A DNA stretch of 64,000 nt from an uncultured Ferrovum sp. (GCA_903893215.1 CAITLJ010000031.1:1-64000); one strand, 5' to 3'. Positions 39,701 through 47,238 are shown, counted from the stretch's first letter. The notes: a model not told the origin generated them from the sequence alone. Translations and numbers: made by a program.

Positions 39701-40863
39701 GCAGGTGCGTGATCACGGTCAGCTTCAAGCCGGCTGCGGCTGGCAATCGTACGGGCACGCTGACGATCACTGACAATGCGGCTTCCAAGACCCAGGCGAT
39801 CACGCTCACCGGCGCTGTGGCGACGACCACCCTGTCGGCGGCCAACGTGGTGGCGCTCAGTTCGACGGGGATCGGGGTGGCTTCGCCAACCCAGGTACTG
39901 ACCTTTACCAACACCAGCACTGCAGCGGTTGGGGTCAGCAGTGTGGCGATCAGTGGCACGAATGCAGCCGACTTCAAGGTGGCATCGAATACCTGCTCGA
40001 CCACTGCGCAGGCGGCCGGGTCCAGCTGCGCCATCACCATCGGCTTCACGCCCACCATCAACACCGCCCAGGAAAGCGCCCTGCTGACCATTGCTGACAC
40101 TGGCTTCCCCAGCGCTTACGTGCTGCAACTGGTGGGCTCTACCGGCACACAAAGTGCGGCTGCCCAGCAACGCCGTGTATCCGCTGGCAGCCAGGTGCTG
40201 AAGGGCGGTCTGCCCGCGTCGGTGGCTGCGGTGCTTGGCACCCCCGTGACCAATGGCGGCAGTCCGATGATCGGTGCACGCGGCAGTTTCAGCGCGCCGC
40301 CAGCGGCTGCCGTTACCGGTACAGGGACAACACCGGCAACGATCACACCGGCCCTGCGCAGCACCGTGGTGCCGTCCGTCCTGGCCGCTGCCATCACGCC
40401 AGTGCCGGCAGGTGGGCTTTACAACCACGCCAATGTGCAGCCAGGCCAGTGCTTCAGCTGTCATGACGGTGGTGTCCACAACGGGGTCAAGGTGGACGGC
40501 AAGCCGGCCAACCATATCCCGTCAGTGAACACGTGTGACACCTGTCACCGCACCACGAGCTGGGTGCCGGCCCTGTTCAATCATTCAGCAAGCGCGGCGG
40601 GTACACCTTGCACGACCTGTCATAACGGACGGACCTCGGCCGATAGCAAGCCTAAAAACCACTTCCTGACAGTGCGGACCTGCGACACTTGCCACAACAC
40701 GCATAGCTGGTTGCCTGCGGTATATCAGCACATGTCCCCGCGTTACAGCTCGCAAAACCCCAACCTGGCCTGTAATACTTGTCACGTTGGCAACACGGAA
40801 ATGGTTCCGCTCAACGCCTCGATCCGGCCCAACCTGGGTGGAACGCGCGGGCGGACCCACTAA
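33727..40863 (+). CDS. Giant multihaem c-type cytochrome (54 CXXCH, 4 CX4CH, 1 CX3CH) with ASH-like domains
   Basis: A 2,378-residue secreted protein; signal peptide residues about 12-40 (LALAFALASLMLPGQAQA). An upstream in-frame GTG (33715) would add four residues. Counted by eye there are 54 CXXCH motifs, four CX4CH (CDSAGCH, CAASGCH twice, CNASGCH) and one CX3CH (CTTGCH). Forty-nine CXXCH and all wider motifs precede residue about 1,920; two immunoglobulin-like ASH/choice-of-anchor-D repeats (about 1,926-2,139, with GTNSADF and GTNAADF) follow; five CXXCH end the protein. There is no obvious membrane anchor or lipobox. It is likely an outer-membrane or cell-surface electron conductor working with the adjacent porin. 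Confidence 0.92.
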   Translation: MKTKTGSDFMSVFRQLMLALAFALASLMLPGQAQAQTSPASFNHDTTMFSLRGAHEIVRCETCHVNGVFKGTVRQCDICHAKGNKMGAVPMTVNHIPVTDTCDVCHNTSTFAGTQFTHAMVMPGTCNTCHNGYYAKGKSPSPPHPVTSASCDLCHSIGSFLNAIRFDHAASGIFAAPTHAGPACDSCHNGVRAEGKDPGHVPVPSSAACDDCHRQTAAWKPALFAHEAAGISSQPKLGPACSSCHNGTKYLGKPAGNAHIPTAQDCSLCHGTSPIVNPGGFALGQMDHTGITTNCASCHGYNSPYPPLAGKPVVTPNSYLSNHIPVQGVACEACHSASMFDSFAGAVMNHSVVTGTSCATCHEDGTNFAGKTNSTLTVMRSTLGTHYPVPLNIACSVCHTSTTDFSQGIVYSPSGLHQAAVVNAGCASCHSDGSGPFAAKQSLVNLSATAGVSASGLPHIALNANVDCSSCHVAGTISSFNPGNNGFRLPIGITTPSLNSAQHAYVSTSCTTCHGGTTTSDSAARFAGIVASGASAGDTWPPASLDAAHQSYGNNCAGCHATTPTFLSNGAGNVKPAGHIPVGSLTCVTCHGAPASYTAPNLVATHTTGQACAVCHNSTQSSAAASLGTPLLRFNSDNGNHIPLLGNLANASAGAGTPTCDSAGCHANYSASGQSFVLGAGANPSQGQLNTPTLNTLGHNTVYAAGSTSCSSCHENGAGPYQGMLATNNTTSSRGDTRPTYGNHPTAAAGGDCSNCHSTTPMFNQNYSQNAQPAGHIPGGSATCLQCHTVANGSNFALPSVAATHSSQNQACSVCHNATVNAGITNHLAALSTTGYTPGLPLYNDTTHFPIGATDCAASGCHASYATSTVFTLARTASGSPSVAFAGHASVTSQTCVSCHQAGSNFKGMVTLATANPTDVVPSTDALHQNYTGDCGTCHTTSPLFMTNPITLPPNHIPTGTVGTKCTSCHVSGNYTTAAPVNLVTTHATGTAKCATCHDSSVAAGFLTDHAIVSQASVTNHIPFGTLDCVSCHNNYSAAAPNFKIGTGLASITTPTLNVAQHTLVAGAGLTTCGTCHTQPTGTVYYGMVASKVGGGDQFPSVTEDPSHQTYTGDCSACHTTTPTFVNNANGNAKPTGHIPTGTLACATCHGSPASYTAPNLVATHTTGLACAACHNGTQSSAAANLGTPVLRYNSDNGNHIPIGTLGSTTAAAGALTCNASGCHNNYTASGQNFILGSGATPTNAQITTPTLAVTGHNSVLAAGVTGCNTCHASSSLYQGMVATINTSATSGTAGDTRPTYNGHPTGTTDCGSCHSTTPTFKSSPSTSAQPAGHIPSGSAACSACHTAASGNNFGPPDIGLTHSSQSQACSVCHNATVSNAITANAAALGYGGTAAKPTVYNDTTHFPIGSTDCAASGCHSAYATSAVFTLSRTAAGSPSVAFAGHSSVTSQTCVSCHLAGANFKGMVTLASANPTDVFPSTDALHQSYTGDCGTCHTTTPLFMTNPSVLPPKHIPIGSVGVACTNCHVSGNYATSAPVNLVTTHTTGQTCLTCHASAVSGTFLTDTPIKNEASVAGHIPFGTADCAICHGNYTASVTNFKMNVTGTASITVPTLNVAQHAAVASAGQTTCSTCHTSATGTVYLGMLSTRVGGGDQVPSAAEDAAHPVVGGQDCSACHNTAPTFKTNASGGLPTNHIPLTAFPATPACTACHINSGTYVTARMNHSPSTGGVTSGCTTCHGVAGVALSFANVKPLPQPANHIPTTVGSIANACEKCHANAVTQNFNSFAGTVMNHSTITSGCITCHGVGKASAFYGVTMVVAPNAATDGHQYVASLACETCHNNTTVTGGFANGKFVHSTVSGTTCMSCHEITGNPGAKTFSGVPSIWMRNSKTHYYPGGSGGGPDCTTGCHQHSTNDKSLGTGTTAEPAAVLSATSVAFSSTAVSTAVTKTVQLNNPGTAALTLTSFVMSGTNSADFTQTNTCGTSLAAGGRCVITVSFKPAAAGNRTGTLTITDNAASKTQAITLTGAVATTTLSAANVVALSSTGIGVASPTQVLTFTNTSTAAVGVSSVAISGTNAADFKVASNTCSTTAQAAGSSCAITIGFTPTINTAQESALLTIADTGFPSAYVLQLVGSTGTQSAAAQQRRVSAGSQVLKGGLPASVAAVLGTPVTNGGSPMIGARGSFSAPPAAAVTGTGTTPATITPALRSTVVPSVLAAAITPVPAGGLYNHANVQPGQCFSCHDGGVHNGVKVDGKPANHIPSVNTCDTCHRTTSWVPALFNHSASAAGTPCTTCHNGRTSADSKPKNHFLTVRTCDTCHNTHSWLPAVYQHMSPRYSSQNPNLACNTCHVGNTEMVPLNASIRPNLGGTRGRTH
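35392..37068 (+). repeat. Tandem duplicated 15-haem unit, copy A
   Basis: A 1,677-bp (559-codon) unit that begins at the haem motif CAGCH and contains 13 CXXCH and two CX4CH. It splits into three pentaheme submodules of 197, 182 and 180 residues. Shared landmarks with copy B include ASYTAPNLVATHTTG, NDTTHFPIG and FKGMVTLA. Confidence 0.9.
37069..38745 (+). repeat. Tandem duplicated 15-haem unit, copy B
   Basis: Directly follows copy A and has the same length (1,677 bp) and the same order of 13 CXXCH and two CX4CH motifs, beginning at CSACHTTTPTF. Internal small insertions and deletions cancel out. A third start of the pattern (CSACHNTAPTF at 38746) degenerates within about 40 residues. Confidence 0.9.
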
Positions 40864-40879
40864 ATTGCTCTGGAATCCC

Positions 40880-43522
40880 ATGAAGCCACCGCATTCGCGC
40901 CCAGGCGGCCAATCCAACCTTGAAGGCAAGCGGTCAGGGCAGGGGGCCCTGCTGCTGACTGCGGCACTGTTGTTGGCTGCTCCATTGCCACCTGCCTCGG
41001 CGCAAACACTGGATGAAATTCAGGTGGAGGCGGTCAAAAGCGATGCGGTGATCCGCATCAAGTTCAATGGACGTGTGCGCTATATCCGTCAGTCGCCTAC
41101 GGCATCTTCGCCGACCGACCTGCTGCAGGTGACCTTCCAGGTGATTTCGTTGGACGACCCGGCGGCGGTCTCGCTGGTGGAGGAAGCCAAGGTGTCGCCG
41201 GTGGATGCACCCGGGCCGGCCTTCACCGTGGTATACCCGCCCCAGCAGAACCATGTGATGCGCGTGCTCACCGTGCGTTTCAACAACAAGGTCAGCGCGC
41301 AGGTGCGGGCCGGGGCGGGTGACCGCGTGATCGAGGTGGTGATCAAGAATGCAGCGCGCCTGCAGCCTGGTATTGCGGCGCCTGCACCAGCCGCTGCCGT
41401 AGCGCCAGTGGCTGGCAACGCGGCGACCGGTGCGGACACTGGAATGCCGGTCACGGGTACCCCAGCGTCTGCTTCGCGTACTTTGGTGGACGCGTTCGCT
41501 ATTACCCTGCAACAGTTTTCGGGCAAGGATAGCGGTGCGCCGGTGGCCTTGCCCGCGGGGTTTGAGCGCTACTCGCTGTTCAATGTCCCCCTGTCCGGCA
41601 AGGACGGCGGGTATGAAGTCAACCTTGGCTATTTTCCCGATGCCAATGCCGCTGAAGCAGCGCGTCAGTCCCTGTTGGCCAGCTTTCCGCAGGCTGTGGT
41701 GTTCGATGCCGAGCAGCGTAAACAGCAAAACCTGAATTCCGCCGCAGCCGCGCCAGTGAACAATGCCAATGGTCCGGTGGACAGTACAACACCTGCGCCG
41801 ACAGCCGGCGCACCGACTGAAGTCAGCCCGATCGATGCCAAGGCCGAAGATTTGCTGGTGGCTGCTGCCGATGCGGTGTCGGCAAAGAATTACGGTGGCG
41901 CCATTGATCTGCTCAATCAGGTGTTGCTGCTTCCGCCCAATGCATCGTCACAGACCGCGCAGGAACTCATCGGCGTCGCCCGCGAACGCAGCGACGAGAT
42001 TGCAAAGGCCCGCACTGAGTACGAGTTGTATCTCAAGCTGTTTCCGACCGGTGAGGGGGCCGACCGGGTGCGTCAGCGTCTGGCCAACCTGGGGGGGGCG
42101 CCCGTGGCCCCGGTGGTGGTGGCCGCGCCCGCAGCGGCGGATGGGACGCCTGCACAGGCTGCATCTGCCGATGCACAATCCGCACCGCGCAAGACGCCCA
42201 ATGTGGTCCAGAAAAGCATTACTGGTGCCATTTCCCAGTTCTATTACGGCGGTCAGACGCGCACCCAGACCCTGCTGAACGTGCCGACCGGCATCAACCA
42301 GACCACGCTGACCGGGGTGACGCAGTCGGCCCTGGTGACCAACCTGGACGCGACTGCGCGTTATCGCGACGCGGACTCTGATTCCCGCATGGTGTTGCGG
42401 GATACCAACACTGCCAGCTTCCTGACGGGTGGGCACGGCAGCAACCAGCTCACCGCCGCGTATGTCGATTACAAGGACCTGGTGTCGACACTGGGTGTCC
42501 GTGCGGGGCGCCAGTCCGGCGCATCGGCAGGGGCCATTGGCCTGTTTGACGGCATTTCTGTGGGGTACTCGATCACCCCGCGCATCCGTGCCAACGTTTC
42601 GGTGGGGCAGCCGTCCGATCCGATCACGGCGCCGCACCAGCGCTTTGAAGGTTTTGATGTGCAGGTGGATGAAGTGCTGCCCGGTGTGGGCGTGGGTGTC
42701 TATGGCATCAACCAGACCGTCGATGGTGTGGTCAGCCGTCGCGCCCTGGGTCTGGAGGGGCGCTATTTTTCGCCGCACTACTCGCTCTATGCGGCCAGCG
42801 ACTACGACACCTCGTTCAAGGCTACCAACTCCACGGTCATCCAGGGCACGGCCACCACCGATGACCAGCAGGTGCTTACCGTGTTGTTTGACCATCGCCG
42901 CATCCCCAATCTGGATATTGGCAATGCCCTGATCGGCAGCAATTTCACCTCGCTGCAGGACATGCTCAACCAGTTGGGCTATGCACAGGTGCAGCAGCTG
43001 GCGGCACAGGTTGCGGCAGTGTCGCGTCAGGCGGTGGTGAGTTACTCCCGGCCGGTGACCGAGCACTGGCAGGCCAGCACCGATGTGCGCTGGTCGGACA
43101 TTGGCGCCCTGCCGGCCATTGGCTTGGCACCTGCGCAGCCCGGCACCGGCAGCCAGATGAGCTACAGCCTGGTAGCCACTGGCTCCAACCTCTACTCGCA
43201 GCGCGATACCAATGTGCTTAACATGACCGTACTCAACAGTGCGCAATTGCACGGCGCGCAACTGGCTTATAATAATCTTACGGCAGTGATGCAAAACCAG
43301 CTGTCACTGGAACCCTCGATCCGTCTGTATGTCCAGAACGACAACCTCGGGCTTCATACCACCCGGATCACACCTGGAATGCGTGCCAGTTACCGTCTGA
43401 CCCAGGTTGCCTCGATTGAAACCGAAGCCATCCTCGAATTGTCGAAGGTGACAGGCCCTACCAGCAACGAAGACGCTAAAAACGCCTTCTATTACGTCGG
43501 ATACCGCTACGACTTCCGGTAG
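40880..43522 (+). CDS. Outer-membrane beta-barrel protein with SPOR-like and TPR-like regions
   Basis: An 880-residue exported protein: signal peptide to about residue 42 (LLLAAPLPPASA|QT), an AMIN-like beta region (about 43-165), an Ala/Pro-rich linker, a SPOR-like segment (about 200-283, YEVNLGYFPDANAAEAAR), a TPR-like helical part (about 320-405, AGRAL-type repeats with YELYLKLFPTGEGADRVRQRL), and from residue about 440 a long series of alternating amphipathic strands ending YVGYRYDFR, a typical outer-membrane barrel terminus. It starts 17 bp after the giant cytochrome. Likely the porin that carries electrons or a cytochrome through the outer membrane. Alternative: a biofilm or polysaccharide export-type barrel. 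Confidence 0.75.
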   Translation: MKPPHSRPGGQSNLEGKRSGQGALLLTAALLLAAPLPPASAQTLDEIQVEAVKSDAVIRIKFNGRVRYIRQSPTASSPTDLLQVTFQVISLDDPAAVSLVEEAKVSPVDAPGPAFTVVYPPQQNHVMRVLTVRFNNKVSAQVRAGAGDRVIEVVIKNAARLQPGIAAPAPAAAVAPVAGNAATGADTGMPVTGTPASASRTLVDAFAITLQQFSGKDSGAPVALPAGFERYSLFNVPLSGKDGGYEVNLGYFPDANAAEAARQSLLASFPQAVVFDAEQRKQQNLNSAAAAPVNNANGPVDSTTPAPTAGAPTEVSPIDAKAEDLLVAAADAVSAKNYGGAIDLLNQVLLLPPNASSQTAQELIGVARERSDEIAKARTEYELYLKLFPTGEGADRVRQRLANLGGAPVAPVVVAAPAAADGTPAQAASADAQSAPRKTPNVVQKSITGAISQFYYGGQTRTQTLLNVPTGINQTTLTGVTQSALVTNLDATARYRDADSDSRMVLRDTNTASFLTGGHGSNQLTAAYVDYKDLVSTLGVRAGRQSGASAGAIGLFDGISVGYSITPRIRANVSVGQPSDPITAPHQRFEGFDVQVDEVLPGVGVGVYGINQTVDGVVSRRALGLEGRYFSPHYSLYAASDYDTSFKATNSTVIQGTATTDDQQVLTVLFDHRRIPNLDIGNALIGSNFTSLQDMLNQLGYAQVQQLAAQVAAVSRQAVVSYSRPVTEHWQASTDVRWSDIGALPAIGLAPAQPGTGSQMSYSLVATGSNLYSQRDTNVLNMTVLNSAQLHGAQLAYNNLTAVMQNQLSLEPSIRLYVQNDNLGLHTTRITPGMRASYRLTQVASIETEAILELSKVTGPTSNEDAKNAFYYVGYRYDFR

Positions 43523-43561
43523 GCGAGCGGTCCGCCAACCTCTTTGGAAGTTAATTGCCTG

Positions 43562-43741
43562 ATGCATTGGAATTCCCTGCAGGACTTTCTGGCCATGGGT
43601 GGCTACGCGTTCTTCGTGTGGAGCTCGATGGCAGTCACCGCAGCCGCCCTCGTGGTTGAGTTGCTCTCCTTGCGTGGTCGCCATGCGCGGCTGCGCAACG
43701 CCCCATCCTCTGATTCAATTACCAAAAGCACATCAACATGA
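43562..43741 (+). CDS. ccmD: Haem exporter small subunit CcmD
   Basis: A 59-residue single-span protein: SLQDFLAMGGYAFFVWSSM then a hydrophobic helix and a basic LRGRHARLR tail. This is the CcmD pattern; it holds CcmE to the CcmABC complex. A TTG start 18 bases upstream is possible. It begins 39 bp after the porin gene with no terminator seen, so it may be co-transcribed with the cytochrome cluster. Its TGA overlaps the ccmE ATG. Confidence 0.88.
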   Translation: MHWNSLQDFLAMGGYAFFVWSSMAVTAAALVVELLSLRGRHARLRNAPSSDSITKSTST

Positions 43742-44211
43742 AGCCAAGAAGCAAACGGCTGTTCTGGATTGTTGGCGGCATTGCGGGGCTGGCCCTGGTG
43801 GTCGGTCTCGTGCTCAATGCCTTTCGCAGCAATCTGGTATTTTTCTTCACGCCCAGTCAGATCGCCGATAAAGAAGCCCCCGTTGGTCGCGCGTTTCGGG
43901 TTGGCGGCATGGTGGTCAACGGCAGTCTGCAGCGCCATGGCACCGACGTGCATTTCGTGGTTACGGACACCGTAAAGACGGTGCCAGTGCGTTACACCGG
44001 CATCCTTCCCGACCTGTTCAAGGAGGGCAAGGGCGTGGTCGCCGAGGGGCAACTGGACGCGGCTGGCGAATTCCATGCCAGTCAAGTGCTGGCCAAGCAT
44101 GACGAAAACTATATGCCGCCCGAGGCCGCCGAGGCGCTCAAGAAGGGGCGTGCCGTGAATGACCGGCTTAGCAAGAGCCTGGTGACCGACAACGGAGGAC
44201 GGGCACAATGA
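43738..44211 (+). CDS. ccmE: Haem chaperone CcmE
   Basis: A 157-residue membrane-anchored periplasmic protein. One N-terminal helix (IVGGIAGLALVVGLVL) is followed by a beta-barrel with FRVGGMVV and the haem-binding HDENYMPPE, where the histidine covalently holds haem before transfer to apocytochromes. It overlaps ccmD and ccmF by four bases each. Confidence 0.96.
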   Translation: MKPRSKRLFWIVGGIAGLALVVGLVLNAFRSNLVFFFTPSQIADKEAPVGRAFRVGGMVVNGSLQRHGTDVHFVVTDTVKTVPVRYTGILPDLFKEGKGVVAEGQLDAAGEFHASQVLAKHDENYMPPEAAEALKKGRAVNDRLSKSLVTDNGGRAQ

Positions 44212-46220
44212 TTCCCGAAATTGGCAATCTGGCACTGGTCCTGTGCCTGATCCTGTCGCTGGTGCAGATCGTGGTTCCCATCGCGGGCGCCCAGCGCGGT
44301 AACGCGGCGTGGATGGCGATGGCCCGTCCGACTGCACGCGCGCAGTTCTTCCTGGTAGCACTGGCCTTTGCCTGCCTGGTGTTCAGCATGCTGACCAGCG
44401 ATTTTTCGGTGAAATATGTGGCGATGACCTCCAGCCGTCTGCTGCCGATCCAGTACAAGGTGGCGGCCGTGTGGGGCGGTCACGAGGGCTCGATCCTGCT
44501 GTGGCTGCTCATGCTCACCTTCTGGATGACGGCGGTCAGCGTGTTCAGCAAGGCGCTCCCCGAAGCCATGGTGGCCCGCGTGCTGGGGGTGATGGGCTTC
44601 GTCAGTCTGGGATTCCTGCTGTTTATCCTGCTGACTTCCAATCCTTTTGAGCGCCTGATTCCCGCCGCGCTCGATGGTCAGGACCTGAACCCGCTCTTGC
44701 AGGACCCTGGCATGGTGGCGCACCCGCCCATGCTTTACATGGGTTATGTCGGTTTTTCGGTGGCCTTTGCATTTGCGATTGCTGCCCTGATCGGTGGTGA
44801 TCTGGATGCCGCGTGGGCCCGTTGGTCGCGCCCCTGGACAACGGTGGCCTGGACCTTCCTGACCATCGGTATCTGTCTGGGCAGTGCGTGGGCCTATTAC
44901 ACACTGGGTTGGGGTGGCTGGTGGTTCTGGGACCCGGTGGAAAACGCTTCCTTCATGCCCTGGCTGATGGGCACGGCCTTGATGCACTCGTTGGCGGTCA
45001 CCGAAAAGCGCGGTGGCTTCAAGGTGTGGACCGTGCTTCTGGCGATCTTTGCGTTTTCGCTCTCGCTGCTTGGAACCTTCCTGGTGCGCTCCGGGGTGCT
45101 CACCTCTGTGCATGCGTTCGCCAGCGACCCGCGTCGTGGCGTGTTCATCCTGATCTTCCTGGTGGTGGTGATCGGCGGTTCGCTTGGCCTGTTTGCATGG
45201 CGGGCACCCAAGGTCGGTCTGGGTGGCAAGTTCAAGCTGGTATCACGCGAATCAATGCTGCTCGGCAACAATGTGCTGTTTGCGGCGGCCGCTGGTTCGG
45301 TGCTGCTGGGAACCCTGTATCCGCTGTTTCTGGACGCACTGGGTCTGGGCAAAATTTCGGTTGGACCGCCGTACTTTGATACGGTATTTGTTCCGTTGAT
45401 GGCACCGGCGCTGTTCCTGATGGGCGTCGGCCCAATTACCCGCTGGAAGGAAGCCAGCCTGCCCGAATTGCGCGTCCGCCTGCAGTGGGCTGCCGGTGTG
45501 AGCGTTCTTGCTGGCCTGGCGATCACGGCGATCAAGGGCAACTTTTCGGTCTTTGTGGCCTTCGGGCTGGCACTGGCAGCCTGGATCGTGATTACGGCCG
45601 GTGTCAACCTGTGGGGCCGGGTGCGACCCGTCCCGGGCAATACGGTTTCATTGACCAAGCGCCTTGGCAGCCAGTCGCGCAGCTATTACGGCATGCTGTT
45701 CGCCCATTTGGGCGTGGCGGCATTCGTGATCGGCATCACCATGGTGAAAGGCTATGAGGTGGAGCGCGACGTGCAGATGGACCTGGGTGATACGGTGGCC
45801 ATCGGCCCCTATACCTTTCGTTTCAACGGCGTGACCGAGGGCATGGGCCCGAACTACCGTTATCAGCGCGGCAGCGTGGATGTGTTGAGCAACGGCCAGG
45901 TCACCCGCACCATGTCGCCGGAAAAGCGGACTTATCTGGTTCAGAAGAACCCGATGACCAATGCAGCGATCGATACCGGCCTGGTGCGTGACCTGTATGT
46001 GTCGCTGGGTGAGTCGGTAGGACCAACGTCCTGGACCGTGCGGGTGTACTACAAACCATTCATCGACTGGATCTGGATGGGGTGCCTGATGATGGCCTTT
46101 GGAGGTGTACTTGCCATCAGTGATAGTCGTTATCGCATCGAACAACGCAAGGCAGCACGCAGCGTGCTGGTCAGCGATGCCAGCCTGGTGGGTGCCGTGG
46201 GCGGCGGAGCGGTCAAATGA
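44208..46220 (+). CDS. ccmF: Cytochrome c haem lyase subunit CcmF
   Basis: A 670-residue protein with about 14-15 membrane helices. The tryptophan-rich motif GWGGWWFWDPVENASFMPWL and conserved histidines (WGGHEGSILLW, HPPMLYMGYVGF) are present. It transfers haem from CcmE to CXXCH motifs together with CcmH/I. With at least 86 haem motifs in the two adjacent cytochromes, demand on this enzyme would be high. Confidence 0.97.
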   Translation: MIPEIGNLALVLCLILSLVQIVVPIAGAQRGNAAWMAMARPTARAQFFLVALAFACLVFSMLTSDFSVKYVAMTSSRLLPIQYKVAAVWGGHEGSILLWLLMLTFWMTAVSVFSKALPEAMVARVLGVMGFVSLGFLLFILLTSNPFERLIPAALDGQDLNPLLQDPGMVAHPPMLYMGYVGFSVAFAFAIAALIGGDLDAAWARWSRPWTTVAWTFLTIGICLGSAWAYYTLGWGGWWFWDPVENASFMPWLMGTALMHSLAVTEKRGGFKVWTVLLAIFAFSLSLLGTFLVRSGVLTSVHAFASDPRRGVFILIFLVVVIGGSLGLFAWRAPKVGLGGKFKLVSRESMLLGNNVLFAAAAGSVLLGTLYPLFLDALGLGKISVGPPYFDTVFVPLMAPALFLMGVGPITRWKEASLPELRVRLQWAAGVSVLAGLAITAIKGNFSVFVAFGLALAAWIVITAGVNLWGRVRPVPGNTVSLTKRLGSQSRSYYGMLFAHLGVAAFVIGITMVKGYEVERDVQMDLGDTVAIGPYTFRFNGVTEGMGPNYRYQRGSVDVLSNGQVTRTMSPEKRTYLVQKNPMTNAAIDTGLVRDLYVSLGESVGPTSWTVRVYYKPFIDWIWMGCLMMAFGGVLAISDSRYRIEQRKAARSVLVSDASLVGAVGGGAVK

Positions 46221-46744
46221 TGCGGTTCTGGCCACTCGGCCTGTTTCTGGCCCTGGTCGGCTTCCTGTATGTGGGGCTGTTCCGCGATCCGCACGAGATT
46301 CCCTCACCGTTGATCGGCAAGCCGGCGCCGGGCTTCAACCTGCCCACCCTGCAGGACCCGGCGCAGAAAGTCAGCCGTGAAGCGCTGCTTGGTCATGTCT
46401 ACATGGTCAATGTGTGGGCGTCGTGGTGTGTGTCCTGTCGTGATGAACATCCCTTGCTGGTGGAGTTTGCCAAGCAACACCCGATGGAAATTTACGGCCT
46501 GGACTACAAGGACACCCGGCCCGAGGCGATGGCCTGGCTGGGGCAGTTGGGTAATCCGTATCAGGCGGCGCTGTTCGACGCCGACGGGCGGGTCGGCATT
46601 GACTTCGGTGTGTACGGAGTGCCCGAATCCTTCGTGGTCGACAAGAAAGGGGTGATCCGCTACAAGCAGATCGGCCCGTTCACGCCAGAAGCCCTGAACA
46701 ACACGCTGCTGCCCTTGCTGCAAAAGCTCAACAGCGAAACTTGA
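46217..46744 (+). CDS. ccmG: Periplasmic thiol:disulfide oxidoreductase CcmG (DsbE)
   Basis: A 175-residue protein: N-terminal anchor (LGLFLALVGFLYVGLF), then a thioredoxin fold with the active site WASWCVSCRDEHP and the family insert GLDYKDTR, VYGVPESFVVDKKG. It keeps apocytochrome haem-site cysteines reduced. It overlaps ccmF and abuts ccmH. Confidence 0.96.
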   Translation: MMRFWPLGLFLALVGFLYVGLFRDPHEIPSPLIGKPAPGFNLPTLQDPAQKVSREALLGHVYMVNVWASWCVSCRDEHPLLVEFAKQHPMEIYGLDYKDTRPEAMAWLGQLGNPYQAALFDADGRVGIDFGVYGVPESFVVDKKGVIRYKQIGPFTPEALNNTLLPLLQKLNSET

Positions 46745-46752
46745 GAAACGTC

Positions 46753-47238
46753 ATGTCCGTGATGAAATCCTGGCGCGGCCTGATGGTAGCGCTGTGCTTT
46801 GCCTTGACCACGTTTGCCCATGCCGGTGAAGCCACGCCAGTCGGTGACGATCCTGTGATCCAGGCGCGCATGATGCGCCTGGCTGCTGTTTTGCGCTGCC
46901 TGGTGTGTCAGAACCAGACGATTGCGGATTCGCACGCCGATCTGGCACTTGATCTGCGCCGCCAGATCACCGAAATGATGCAACAGGGAAAGAGCGACGA
47001 TGAGGTGATGTCGTTCATGGTTCAGCGTTATGGTGATTTTGTTCTGTATCGTCCGCCGGTGAAGACCACCACGGTGCTGCTGTGGTTCGGTCCTGCCGCA
47101 CTGGTGCTGCTGGGTGGATTGGCTTTTTATCGCGCTGCCCGTCAGCGCAACCTGTCCTCGGTCGAGGACGAACCATTGACCCCGGAGCAGCAGCAGCTTG
47201 CTGATCGCCTGCTGCGGGAAGAGGAGGGCGCCGCATGA
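46753..47238 (+). CDS. ccmH: Cytochrome c maturation protein CcmH (CcmL type)
   Basis: About 161 residues: signal peptide (LMVALCFALTTFAHA), the redox motif LRCLVCQNQTIADS, three-helix bundle and a C-terminal membrane helix (LLWFGPAALVLLGGLAF). It reduces apocytochrome disulfides with CcmG. ATG 46753 is preferred to the upstream TTG at 46741 because a GAGAA lies seven bases before it. Confidence 0.94.
   Translation: MSVMKSWRGLMVALCFALTTFAHAGEATPVGDDPVIQARMMRLAAVLRCLVCQNQTIADSHADLALDLRRQITEMMQQGKSDDEVMSFMVQRYGDFVLYRPPVKTTTVLLWFGPAALVLLGGLAFYRAARQRNLSSVEDEPLTPEQQQLADRLLREEEGAA

Noticed and set aside
31588-40863. CRISPR or tandem DNA array because of periodic repeats
   Set aside because: The periodicity is coding (haem modules), units are diverged, and there are no short identical repeats with unique spacers.
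29001-43561. Insertion of the cytochrome cluster by a mobile element
   Set aside because: No transposase, integrase, terminal inverted repeats or target duplication was seen at the edges; the mechanism stays open.
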